The notes: generated by a model not told the origin, from the sequence alone. DNA of 64,000 bases from JANSWY01 sp965243755 (GCA_965243755.1 CBDEVW010000006.1:62001-126000); one strand, 5' to 3'; counted from the first letter of the stretch, positions 45,682-55,336 are shown. Made by a program: numbers and translations.

Positions 45682-46115
45682 GGCAGTTACAAACTGCCGG
45701 TATTGGTGGGCTTAAGTTACAAACTTAAGCCAGTGTAGTTATCGCTGGCACCAGTTTAGCGAAGCGCAACTGGTGCCGACAAATTTTTTAAAAGTCAGGC
45801 ATGAAGAAGTTTGCAACTTCGACTCCCTAGGGTACCGTGGTAAAAAATAGTCACTTATAAGTTATGAGCTTGATGGCAGTTACAAACTGCCGGTATTTGT
45901 GGGCTTATGTTACAAACTTAAGCCATATCCTGGCGCCAGTTTAGCGAAGCGCAACTGGTGCCGACAAATTTTTTAAAAGTAGGCATGAAGAAGTTTGCAA
46001 CTTCGGCTCCCTATAGTACTTGACTTGAAATTAGTCACTTCAGTTATGAGCTTGATGGCAGTTGCAAACAGCCGGTATTGGTGGGCTTAAGTTGCAAACT
46101 TATGCCAGTGTGAGC
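45682..46115. repeat. REP-like palindrome array, right flank of RAYT (3 units)
   Basis: Units start at 45682, 45875 and 46057 (spacing 193 and 182 bp); the last is cut after the second palindrome by the thioredoxin-like gene. Same order of palindromes as on the left flank. The linkers between units also repeat (TAGTCACTT...TTATGAGCTTGAT). Confidence 0.85.
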
Positions 46116-46123
46116 TACTGCAG

Positions 46124-46666
46124 TTAAAAAGGTAACTCGACACTCTTTTCAAACTCTGGCCATGGCGTGCTTTTGTGATGATCTTCGCCGATGTATTTGC
46201 CAATCTTGTAAAACTCCTGTGGCTGTCTGAAGCCTGGAATGGCCTGGATCATGTTCATGTTTTCATCCATGAAGATCACGGTAGGATAGCTCATTTTACC
46301 TTGCATAAGCGCAGCAGCAAGTTCGTGGTAACCTCTGCGGCCATTCGGTACAAATTTGAACGTATTGCCTTTGAAGGTGATTTCTTCTTTTTGCTCACCA
46401 TCGAGCTTGACCATATAAAAATTCTTAGTCATCATCTTTTTTACTTCCGGGTGATTGAAAGTAATGGCATCCATTCTTTTGCACCATCCACACCAGTCCG
46501 TATAGACATCAATAAAGACTTTTTTCGGATTCTTCTTGGTGAGTTCGATAGCCTCTTCAAAGGTGATCCATTCAATTTCAGCTTGTTTTTCTTCTACTGG
46601 ATTAGCGCTTACCAACAGGATGAAAGCGAAACTGGCAATGGAATATTTTAATATTTTAAGCATCAT
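46124..46666 (-). CDS. Exported thioredoxin-fold protein, copy 2
   Basis: 180 residues. Signal peptide about 1-21 (ILLVSA), thioredoxin fold with active site DWCGWCKRMD (C-x-x-C), cis-Pro region MSYPTVIFMDE, and a PGFRQPQEFYKIGKYI ending. Probably a periplasmic thiol-disulfide protein. Tandem paralogue of the gene at 46678, 11 bp apart; the two differ mainly in the signal peptide and the last 30 residues. Confidence 0.85.
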   Translation of the reverse strand: MMLKILKYSIASFAFILLVSANPVEEKQAEIEWITFEEAIELTKKNPKKVFIDVYTDWCGWCKRMDAITFNHPEVKKMMTKNFYMVKLDGEQKEEITFKGNTFKFVPNGRRGYHELAAALMQGKMSYPTVIFMDENMNMIQAIPGFRQPQEFYKIGKYIGEDHHKSTPWPEFEKSVELPF

Positions 46667-46677
46667 ACAATTTCAAT

Positions 46678-47229
46678 TTAGAATGGCGCCTTATAGGTCG
46701 CCTGAAAATCTTCCCATTTCTGACTAATATAATGGTCTTCTCCGAAATATTGGGCGATGGCATAAAAGTTAGATGCAGGCTGAAATCCCGGGACTTTGGT
46801 GATTAGCCTTAGCTCTTCGTCCATAAAAAGCACGGTGGGATAGCTCAGTTCCCCCTGAAGAAGTGAGGCAGCCAGTTCATGATAGCCATTTCTGCCACTT
46901 GGGACAAACTTAAACGTAGTGCCTTTGAACTCAATATCTTCTTTTTGTTCAGCGTCCAGTTTCACCATATGGAATTTTTCAGTCATGTATTTGGCCACTT
47001 CGGGGTGATTAAAAGTTTTCTTATCCATCACCTTGCACCAGCCACACCAGTCGGTGTATACATCAATGAAGACTTTTTTAGTATTTCCAGGTTCCTGAAC
47101 TCTCTTTGCAGCTTCCTCAAAAGAAATCCACTGGATGGCCCCCTCTGCTGGAGCTTCTACCCCCTGATAGGCACTCATCATTAAAACCAATCCAACTAAG
47201 CTGATACCTTTCAAGTATTTCATCATCAT
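46678..47229 (-). CDS. Exported thioredoxin-fold protein, copy 1
   Basis: 183 residues. Signal peptide about 1-23, active site DWCGWCKVMDKKTF, LSYPTVLFMDE loop, PGFQPASNFYAI. About 60 percent identical by eye to the protein at 46124, so an older tandem duplication. First gene of the pair. Substrate proteins unknown. Confidence 0.85.
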   Translation of the reverse strand: MMMKYLKGISLVGLVLMMSAYQGVEAPAEGAIQWISFEEAAKRVQEPGNTKKVFIDVYTDWCGWCKVMDKKTFNHPEVAKYMTEKFHMVKLDAEQKEDIEFKGTTFKFVPSGRNGYHELAASLLQGELSYPTVLFMDEELRLITKVPGFQPASNFYAIAQYFGEDHYISQKWEDFQATYKAPF

Positions 47230-48766
47230 ATATCTGTTTCAATAGTAAAAATACAAAAACTGTTTTAGATATAACGCACAACCCGGCTGATTGGATGCAG
47301 AGCGGTATTAATGGGAAGAAAAACTGCCTGATAAGGTTTTGGAGCAGACAATTTGGGTGAGGCTTTAGTATTACAGCTTTGCCAACGCAAACTTTATTCG
47401 GATTGATGACATAAATTTTCATTGTGTTTATTTTATGTATGATAAATCATTCATAAAATACTTTATACTACTTTAATGAATGGTAATTCATACATTTGAA
47501 TATTTTATTATTGAAACTTTGTATGACATGCCATTCGGAGCAGGTATCAGGTGAGGCGGGCTAAATGACTGCAAGTACTGTCAGGTCGAAAGACCTTACA
47601 GCACAGAAAATCAAAAAAATCCTGTCACATCCTGCACATCCCCAAATCCTGCCCATCGACAAAGAAGCAGCCTAGTAATTCCTTGCACCCCCAAAACTTC
47701 GTGCTCCCAACTCCTAACTCCCAACTCAAAAAAGCAGCCCTATAATTCAGTGCACTAACAAACTTCGCGCTTCCAACTTCCAACTCCCAACTCAAATAAG
47801 CAGCCCCATAATTCCTTTGCACCCCCGAAAACTTCGAGCTCCCAACTCCAAACTCCCAACTCCAAAGAAGCAGCCATAAAGCTGATGGTCGATTTCAGAA
47901 CTCAATGACAGCAAGTACTGTCAGGTCGAAAGACCTTACAGCACAGAAAATCAAAAATTCCTGTCACATCCTGCCCATCCCCAAATCCTGTCCATCGACA
48001 AAGAAGCAGCCTAGCATTTCCTTGCATTCCCAAAACTTCGCGCTTCCAACTCCTAACTCCCAACTCAAAAAAGCAGCCCTATAATTCAGTGCACTAACAA
48101 ACTTCGCGCTTCCAACTTCCAACTCCCAACTCAAATAAGCAGCCCCATAATTCCTTTGCACCCCCGAAAACTTCGAGCTCCCAACTCCAAACTCCCAACT
48201 CCAAAGAAGCAGCCATAAAGCTGATGGTCGATTTCAGAACTCAATGACAGCAAGTACTGTCAGGTCGAAAGACCTTACAGCACAGAAAATCAAAAATTCC
48301 TGTCACATCCTGCCCATCCCCAAATCCTGTCCATCGACAAAGAAGCAGCCTAGCATTTCCTTGCATTCCCAAAACTTCGCGCTTCCAACTCCTAACTCCC
48401 AACTCAAAAAAGCAGCCCTATAATTCCCTGCAATCCCCAAACTTCCGTCTCCGGTCTCCGGTCTTCGGTCTATTAAGAAGCAGCCTTACAATTCCCAAGC
48501 ACCCACGAACTTCCACGCTTCCAACTTCCAACTAGAACTCAATGACTGCAAGTACTGTCAGGTCGAAAGACCTTACAGCACAGAAAATCAAAAATTCCTG
48601 TCACATCCAAGAATTCAAAACAATTCTAAATTCAAGATTCTAAATCCAATAACTCCGGACTCTCCCCCCAACCCCACAAAAAAACCTCAATTAATCCCCA
48701 CCAACTCTGGCATTATTCATAAATGCATTTATTTTTGGCACCTAACTGATTCGCCAACTGCAATCT
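47230..48766. repeat. Non-coding 340-bp repeats with GAAA-loop hairpins
   Basis: About 1.5 kb without a real gene. The first 330 bp are AT-rich unique sequence. From 47560 on there are four copies of the hairpin with CTGTCAGGTC and GACCTTACAG arms (47578-47601, 47918-47941, 48257-48280, 48555-48578; spacings 340, 339, 298). Between them lie 7-base repeat runs of the CTTCCAA and CTTCGGT kinds and ATCCTG-type runs. The open frames of about 65 codons here repeat the same words (WELEVGSAKF) and are translations of the repeats. Confidence 0.85.
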
Positions 48767-51700
48767 GTGACCGCCTTCTGGAAGAAAATATCAACCCTTC
48801 TGTTTGCGACCTATTTCCTTTTGGGATACCAGCCAGCAAACGCACAGGACTACCCCGTGGAGTCTACCGTACAGCTATTGCCGCCACATTCCCTGAGCCT
48901 GGCAGGATATATGAACCCCGGAAGCACCAGCGGAATGCTGCTAACCGTACTTTTAAAACAAACCAATCGATTCCAATACCCCGTGAGATTACGCCTGACC
49001 ATTGAAAGTCAGGAGGTATTCATTCAGACCAAAAGCAACTATATCCCTCCACCAATATTCCTGGATGGTGGCGTGCCGGTTACCCTCACTGGTGCCGACC
49101 TGGCGGGATATTTTAACAGCCGCAACCTCAACATCACCGGCAGCAACGCAGAAGCCATCCGACGAGGAAAACCACTGCCCGAAGGTTTTTACACCTTTAC
49201 CGTGGAGGTGCTGGACTATAACCGAGGTGTAACAGTATCCAACCAGGGGCGGGCCATGGCATGGTTGATGCTCAATGATCCTCCATTTCTGAATATGCCT
49301 GTTAATCAATCTACCGTAGAGCAGCGGCAGCCTCAGAACCTCCTGTTCCAATGGACCCCAAGACATACAGGATCTCCCAATGCGGCTTTTAATGTGCGCT
49401 ATCAATTTGAGCTCGTAGAAATCAGGCCTGCGGGCCGCAACCCCAATGACGCCATGCTCACCACTCCGCCGGTTTATGAGACAGAGGTTTTTGGCAATAC
49501 CCTGATCTATGGACCGGGGGAACCGCAGCTGATACCAGGTATGCAGTACGCCTGGAGAGTAAGGGCCATCGACAATAGTGGAAAAGACCTTTTTGAAAAC
49601 AATGGGTACTCCGAAGTTTACCAGTTTACCTATGGAGAGGCTTGTAAAACACCTGTCAACATTTTTGCAACCCCCAACTCCAGCAGCAAAGTGTCTATCA
49701 GCTGGAACCAGGAAATAGCACACGATCGCTATGAAGTGAAATTCCGGAAGAAAAGTGAGCAATATACGCCCTGGCATACTTATGCAACCGAGTCGGATCG
49801 GGTGGAGGTCCCATACCTGATGGCCGAGACTACCTACCAATACAAGGTCTATGGAGAATGTTTTGGCAACAAAAGCGAGCCTTCTGCACTGCTGGAGGTA
49901 ACCACCCCCGAGGTGGAGGAATTTGCATGTGGGGATGAGATAGTACCTTACGAACCTGTCAACCAGGAGCCTGTTGACCAGCTTTTTTATGGCAGCATCA
50001 TCAAAGCGGCGAAGTTTGAAGTGTTTGTGACACGGGCTCAGCGTACTGGTGAGGGTTTTACCGGGACGGGACTCATGACCCTACCGTTCCTGAAATCCAT
50101 TAGAGTGCCGGCCACTTTTGAGAACATCATCGTCAACACCGACTATGAGCTGATCGCAGGACAGGTCATCACCACCCATGCGCCGGCAGAAAATGTATTG
50201 AATACTGATAGTCTCTTCACCTCAGATGACACCATGGGCGATATGGCCGACGAGGTAGGAGATGCCACCGGAGCGGATACGGTCATTGTGGTGGATGGGG
50301 ACATTGATACGCTGTTTCTGGATGGCAATGGGGACATTATCGTAGTGACTACCGACGGAGACGAGATCAACATGGGCGAACTCGGCACGGACCTGGACGG
50401 GGATGGGGAGCCCGACGAGGCAGTAGCTTTCGTAGATGAAGATGGGGATGCCTATGTCATAGACACTGGCGGAAATGGGGGTGGCAACTATGTAGGCAAC
50501 TACGGCGGTGGCGGCAATACCGATCCTTCCGATTACACACCGAATGGCCATGAAAACCGGTTTGACTTTATCGTGCAATTCGCTGAAGACCCCAATGACC
50601 CACATGGCGGTTTCGACCAAAAGGATTTTGACGCCCACCAGCATTATGAACAAATGACCATTAAGGAAGATGAATACACCATTCCATGGAAATCTATGGT
50701 GACCGGCAACAGTGGACGCATCCAGGCCACCTACAAGCCCGAAGGTGAGGCCCGGGTCGTTTACAAGTCCGGCTATGGCAACCGGCCAATTGAGTCAAGC
50801 ACCACCCAGGATGATATAGTGACGGACCAGATCCTATTGCAGGGAAGAATGCATGGCGAGGTGGAACAGTTGTATGCCACCGGCGTGGATACCACCGGAG
50901 GAGATTACTACGAAGAGGCCCTTGGAAGAATCAATTTGATCTCCTACAACGCCCAATCGCTGGACCTTACCATTGTGCCGGTAAACGATGACCAGACCAA
51001 CATTGGCAACCTGCAGCAGGACCTCAACGCGATCTTTGCGCAGGCAGGAATTTCTATTGGAAGCATCCACCAGTTGCAGTCACTATCGGTTCCGGGCTGG
51101 GACAAAGATGGCGACAACAAGTTTGACGATGGAGATGGTAATCTGTTTTCTCCTCGCAGTGCAGAAATGAATGAAGTGATCAGACAACTGAAAAACACGT
51201 ACGGTCGCGACAAAAACACGTACTACATCTTCCTGATCCCCGAAACCACCAAGACCCCCACCAGGCTGGGAGCTATGCCAAGGAAGACGCAGTACGGCTT
51301 CATCTTCACCAGGAACCTGGGCAGCTACGATCTCAGCAAAGTCATTGCCCATGAACTGGGACATGGTGCATTCACGCTGGAGCACCCCTGGCAGGACAAC
51401 CCCGCCCTGGCCGAAGGCACCACCCAAAACCTCATGGACACCCACCCCACCGGCACCACCCTCCGCAAACCCCAATGGGACCAAATCCACGACCCTGAAC
51501 TCGTGATTGGGTTGTTTGAGGAGGAGGGGGAGAGTGCTTTGGATGTAGATAAGCAGAAATTATTGCTGGAGGCATTATTAAATGATTTTGAAGAGGAGCT
51601 ATCCGCTTGGCTGGAAGCAAAAAGAAATGGTGAGCCTGTAGATACTTTAAGTTCCTGCCTGACTCAAAACTTTGTACAAATGGAAAATACTTTCCAAAAT

Positions 51701-53476
51701 ATTCTAAGCCAACAGGAAGAGATTGATCAACTGCTAAGTTCAATTCAACAGACTTCTGAAGACTTTGCTATGTTGGACACATTGTCATATGGCATGAATT
51801 ATGTTGAAACCGGCTTGAAAGAACAATTTAATGATGAGGACTGGAATTCATTGAAAGATATGGTTTGTGGATACATCCTGGCACCAGAGGTTGAGTTACC
51901 TCAATTGGTTTTTCTGGACGTTCCAAATAGGTTTGATTTTCACTCAGGAATAGATGATGATCGCCTAGAAATTATTTATTCCTTCGAAAAGAATGAGTTT
52001 TATAAAATTTCTGATGCCAGAATGGAAATTTATATTAATGATTCAACCCTAGTTTTTATTAAAAATTCAATCCCTACTGAAAACGGTAAGCTTCTGTGGG
52101 ATGGTAAAATAACAGAAGGAGCGTATAAAGGAGAATATATTAGGGCTGATAACGGTCCATTCAAAATAGTTCTATCGGCATTTGCAAATCAAACACCTGA
52201 AATTCACTTTAAGACAAGCATCACTTGTTTAATTCCAGAGGAAGTTGATGAATGGAGAGATTATCCTCACTTTCATGGTTACGTCATTCCTGAAAATTTT
52301 ACTGGTAGCCTGTTTGAATTTTACAAAACCCTTAAACCAAAATATGAAGCGGCCATTCCCCCAAACGTATATTCAAATTATGATAATCCATTTGATTTTT
52401 TGGATAAGAACTTGGTCTTCGAAGGTGAGTTCTTAAAGAAAAAGCTATTGCTCAATAAGGTGTTTCAGGAATATTTGAAGGGCGTGGAAGAAGTAATGAA
52501 TAACCGCAATTCATACGAAGCTTATTGCCAAAAATATGAATCTTTAATCAATGGTTCATTTGCTATTAGGGACATTAGGGAGGGTAATAATTTGAGTAAT
52601 CATGCTTTAGCTATGGCTATTGACATTGATCCAAATCATAACGTGGATATAAGACCTAGCCAAGGCGATAAAATGAGAGCTAAAGAAATATTCAAAGTAA
52701 TAGAACACATCACTGGTTTAGAAATGTATGGACAAACTCCATTAGCTGGCCAAATGAAAGCATCTAATCAACTGTTTAAATCAATAGTTGATGAAGATTA
52801 TTTGCAACTATTAATTAATCAAGGATCCTTTAGTCTAACAGAAATTGATTCTTTGTACAATTTGATAAAGTATGAAGGTGATTTGAATTACCGACTAGAC
52901 GAAGTTAGAAATAAAATACTTGAGACTGGAACCAAATACTTTGAGTTGATTCCGGCCTCAAATGACACGGAGAGAGAACTTGAAGAGAAGTACATTGAGA
53001 CTATTAATGAATGTTTGCTTCTGGTGGATCACATTGAGTTAGAGATAAATCAGATTGAAAAAATTGTGGAAGGTTTACAACCACAAACCATATTATATCA
53101 AAGGTTTATGAATGATATTATATATTTAAGCGAATATGTAGATTTATTTGACCAAGAATTTCGGCCCGAAATTTTAGCAAGTTTGGTAACTGAGGTAGCT
53201 TCAATTTCAATAAAACAGAAGGCAAATGAAATAGCTGAATTAGAAAGGGAATTTGATTTAGAATTAAATAACTATCATATTGAAATATCTAATATTGTAA
53301 AAAGGAGGAAAAACTATTTTCTTCAACTTGCAGAAACTGGCTTTTTCGAGATGGAATTAGATTTGGTTGATTCGTTCCTGATTTACAGTGAAGCGTTTAG
53401 ATGGGGCGGAAATTTTAAATATCAAAAAGATTGGATGCACTTTGAGCTACATCCTGCAACAAAATATCTAAAATGA
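48767..53476 (+). CDS. TANFOR/zincin polymorphic-toxin-like protein with C-terminal M15 peptidase domain
   Basis: 1569 residues, GTG start, signal peptide 1-26 (ANAQ). Residues 27-300 match the TANFOR-type region of large Bacteroidota surface proteins (LLPPHSLSLAGYMNPGS, LPEGFYTFTVEVLDYNRG); about 300-385 is fibronectin-III-like; 480-600 is Asp/Gly-rich. A zinc metalloprotease motif HELGHGAFTLEHPW (H862, E863, H866, H873) is followed by NLMD (M890). From residue 916 the DNA becomes AT-rich. The C-terminus has the M15 LD/DD-carboxypeptidase motifs SNHALAMAIDID (H1279, D1286) and DWMHFEL (H1558). Inference: a secreted toxin that cuts peptidoglycan, possibly freed by its own protease. No adhesion or T9SS signal was recognised at the C-terminus. 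Confidence 0.75.
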   Translation: MTAFWKKISTLLFATYFLLGYQPANAQDYPVESTVQLLPPHSLSLAGYMNPGSTSGMLLTVLLKQTNRFQYPVRLRLTIESQEVFIQTKSNYIPPPIFLDGGVPVTLTGADLAGYFNSRNLNITGSNAEAIRRGKPLPEGFYTFTVEVLDYNRGVTVSNQGRAMAWLMLNDPPFLNMPVNQSTVEQRQPQNLLFQWTPRHTGSPNAAFNVRYQFELVEIRPAGRNPNDAMLTTPPVYETEVFGNTLIYGPGEPQLIPGMQYAWRVRAIDNSGKDLFENNGYSEVYQFTYGEACKTPVNIFATPNSSSKVSISWNQEIAHDRYEVKFRKKSEQYTPWHTYATESDRVEVPYLMAETTYQYKVYGECFGNKSEPSALLEVTTPEVEEFACGDEIVPYEPVNQEPVDQLFYGSIIKAAKFEVFVTRAQRTGEGFTGTGLMTLPFLKSIRVPATFENIIVNTDYELIAGQVITTHAPAENVLNTDSLFTSDDTMGDMADEVGDATGADTVIVVDGDIDTLFLDGNGDIIVVTTDGDEINMGELGTDLDGDGEPDEAVAFVDEDGDAYVIDTGGNGGGNYVGNYGGGGNTDPSDYTPNGHENRFDFIVQFAEDPNDPHGGFDQKDFDAHQHYEQMTIKEDEYTIPWKSMVTGNSGRIQATYKPEGEARVVYKSGYGNRPIESSTTQDDIVTDQILLQGRMHGEVEQLYATGVDTTGGDYYEEALGRINLISYNAQSLDLTIVPVNDDQTNIGNLQQDLNAIFAQAGISIGSIHQLQSLSVPGWDKDGDNKFDDGDGNLFSPRSAEMNEVIRQLKNTYGRDKNTYYIFLIPETTKTPTRLGAMPRKTQYGFIFTRNLGSYDLSKVIAHELGHGAFTLEHPWQDNPALAEGTTQNLMDTHPTGTTLRKPQWDQIHDPELVIGLFEEEGESALDVDKQKLLLEALLNDFEEELSAWLEAKRNGEPVDTLSSCLTQNFVQMENTFQNILSQQEEIDQLLSSIQQTSEDFAMLDTLSYGMNYVETGLKEQFNDEDWNSLKDMVCGYILAPEVELPQLVFLDVPNRFDFHSGIDDDRLEIIYSFEKNEFYKISDARMEIYINDSTLVFIKNSIPTENGKLLWDGKITEGAYKGEYIRADNGPFKIVLSAFANQTPEIHFKTSITCLIPEEVDEWRDYPHFHGYVIPENFTGSLFEFYKTLKPKYEAAIPPNVYSNYDNPFDFLDKNLVFEGEFLKKKLLLNKVFQEYLKGVEEVMNNRNSYEAYCQKYESLINGSFAIRDIREGNNLSNHALAMAIDIDPNHNVDIRPSQGDKMRAKEIFKVIEHITGLEMYGQTPLAGQMKASNQLFKSIVDEDYLQLLINQGSFSLTEIDSLYNLIKYEGDLNYRLDEVRNKILETGTKYFELIPASNDTERELEEKYIETINECLLLVDHIELEINQIEKIVEGLQPQTILYQRFMNDIIYLSEYVDLFDQEFRPEILASLVTEVASISIKQKANEIAELEREFDLELNNYHIEISNIVKRRKNYFLQLAETGFFEMELDLVDSFLIYSEAFRWGGNFKYQKDWMHFELHPATKYLK

Positions 53477-54588
53477 AATATGCATATCTGGTAACATTAA
53501 TGGTTTTTCAAGTCCTTGTTTTAAGGCTTGTTAATGCACAAGGTGTGACTCAAAGCAAAAACTTCATATCCGACAGTTTACATTTCAAAATTTCTTATAA
53601 AAACACAAATGTTATCTCTCACCCATTAGTTTTTGATAATTATATATTGCTCCCTTCTCCAGAAAAATTTATTATCAATGGGGTTTCAGGTGAAGTCATT
53701 GAGCTCGGCTCACCGAGCACTGCTAATACACTGCGTAATTCCATTAATGACACCTTGGTTATTTATAATCACAGAAATTATGTGTTTATACAAAATATTT
53801 TGACAGGGGACATTTTATTTGAGCTATTTCGTAAATCGAGAGCAAATAGATTTACTTCTCCGTATTTAATTACTGATGATCTATTTTTTATAATGTCGAA
53901 TGATCAAACGTTTCAAGCATTTCAAACCAATGGGTTCAAAAAAATGTGGGAGATCAAGTCATCTGGGGTATTTTGGCCTACATACGTTAACGTAGAAAAC
54001 GCTGTGGTTTTTGGAGATAATAATTTTATATATAAATATGATTTGTCAGGAAATTTAATTTGGTCGAGATCAATTCCAGGAGGAATGGGATCTGATATGC
54101 TAGTTTATGAAAATACTATCATTGCGTGGGCAGCCAAAAAAGGAGTAGCGCAAATAAACATAGAAACCGGTGAGCTGAATTGGGTGTATGATGGGAACGA
54201 ATCAACTCAAAAACATGGTCGATGGACTAAAGTTATTTTGGCAGGGAGTGATGTTATATTTGGAGAAGATGGAATCAAATCTGTTAATCTAAATACTAGA
54301 AAAATTAATTGGCAGATTAACAGTTTTCTTGGCAATGAACGGTTAAGAAGAGATGATGATATTTGGCTTCTTGGAAACCTGGTTTTTTATAATGTCACGT
54401 TTGATGATTCAGCAATTTTTGGTATTTGTTCAGTTGATGGAGAACAACTGTGGTATTCTACTTCACTGCCATATGATTTATCAATTGCCTCGTATTCCTT
54501 TTCTCCCAGGTTAATAGACAATAATATTGTCGTAGCTTATGACGGATCGACCAATTCAGGGATTGTTGCTTTTAAGTTGATCAGATGA
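53473..54588 (+). CDS. Exported beta-propeller protein, candidate immunity factor
   Basis: 371 residues, signal peptide 1-22 (LVNAQ). The mature part has blade-like repeats with the PQQ/WD-type 'Trp-docking' words (FKKMWEIKSSG, GNLIWSRSIPGG, TGELNWVYDGN, RKINWQI, GEQLWYSTSLP), typical of a PQQ-like propeller. Its ATG overlaps the stop of the toxin-like gene by 4 bp and it shares that gene's AT-rich 3' composition. Exported proteins encoded directly after a cell-wall-targeting toxin are often its immunity partner; that role is inferred from position only. Confidence 0.7.
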   Translation: MKYAYLVTLMVFQVLVLRLVNAQGVTQSKNFISDSLHFKISYKNTNVISHPLVFDNYILLPSPEKFIINGVSGEVIELGSPSTANTLRNSINDTLVIYNHRNYVFIQNILTGDILFELFRKSRANRFTSPYLITDDLFFIMSNDQTFQAFQTNGFKKMWEIKSSGVFWPTYVNVENAVVFGDNNFIYKYDLSGNLIWSRSIPGGMGSDMLVYENTIIAWAAKKGVAQINIETGELNWVYDGNESTQKHGRWTKVILAGSDVIFGEDGIKSVNLNTRKINWQINSFLGNERLRRDDDIWLLGNLVFYNVTFDDSAIFGICSVDGEQLWYSTSLPYDLSIASYSFSPRLIDNNIVVAYDGSTNSGIVAFKLIR

Positions 54589-54670
54589 TTTATGTAGAGT
54601 TCTTATTTCACGATGAAAGATATTTCATTATTCTCGAATTAGATTGAGGTAGACATAGAACATCAATTCT

Positions 54671-55336
54671 GTGAAATACTTGATTAAATACATAGCTACT
54701 TTCGGAATACTAGTAATTTTTGAGCCTACAATGGGTCAGTTAAGTCAGCAACAAGTGGTCGAATCTGTTGAAAGCCTGGCAGCTGAGGGATATTTGGAGT
54801 TTTTACCTGTAGGGCCAATTTCTGTAGTGTACCTGGAAGATACTTTTGCACTGGCTCATGTAGAATATCACTATATGCAAGAAGAAGCATTTATGCCCCA
54901 TTCCATCTTAATAACTTATCAAAGTGTACAGAATGAATGGAAATTCATAAAATGGCAGTTTTGTAATGCTTCCTTTGAGCGCGTTGATAATAGCAAATAT
55001 TTTGTGACGAATAGATTTAAATGCAGCCTTAGTCACTCATGTGGACGATATATTTCGATAAGTAAATTTGAAAAAGGAAACCTTGGAATGTTAAAATCCT
55101 TTACAGGGTTTAATGACTTAGTTTATTGGGATGTTCAATTTTCCAGAGACCATAAGCTATTGGAGGAGGCTATTGGCGATACCATCAGATTGGATTATAA
55201 TATTTTAAGCCATTCAGCTAATAGTGACTCATTGCAATTAAGGATGAAAAAGTCTATTTCAATCTTGACAGATAGCAATGAGACCGACTTTGAAATTTCC
55301 AATTGTGAAGAAATATTTGATTTGATATTTCATTAA
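54671..55336 (+). CDS. Exported hypothetical protein, second immunity candidate
   Basis: 221 residues, GTG start. Signal peptide about 1-22 (TMGQ). Mixed alpha/beta protein with six Cys scattered over the mature part, AT-rich like its upstream neighbours, and same strand. No family recognised. It may be a second immunity gene or an unrelated passenger of the toxin locus. Confidence 0.6.
   Translation: MKYLIKYIATFGILVIFEPTMGQLSQQQVVESVESLAAEGYLEFLPVGPISVVYLEDTFALAHVEYHYMQEEAFMPHSILITYQSVQNEWKFIKWQFCNASFERVDNSKYFVTNRFKCSLSHSCGRYISISKFEKGNLGMLKSFTGFNDLVYWDVQFSRDHKLLEEAIGDTIRLDYNILSHSANSDSLQLRMKKSISILTDSNETDFEISNCEEIFDLIFH

Noticed and set aside
44640..46120. A classical insertion sequence around the RAYT gene
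   Set aside because: No single pair of terminal inverted repeats or target duplication was seen; the palindromes form a tandem array, which fits RAYT/REP biology.
47625..48161. Two open frames of 65 codons on the minus strand with nearly the same sequence
   Set aside because: They translate the 340-bp non-coding repeats (the repeated word WELEVGSAKF comes from the heptamer runs) and have no start signal.
47560..48620. Regularly spaced repeats as a CRISPR array
   Set aside because: Spacing is about 340 bp with repeated rather than unique intervening DNA, and there are no cas genes.
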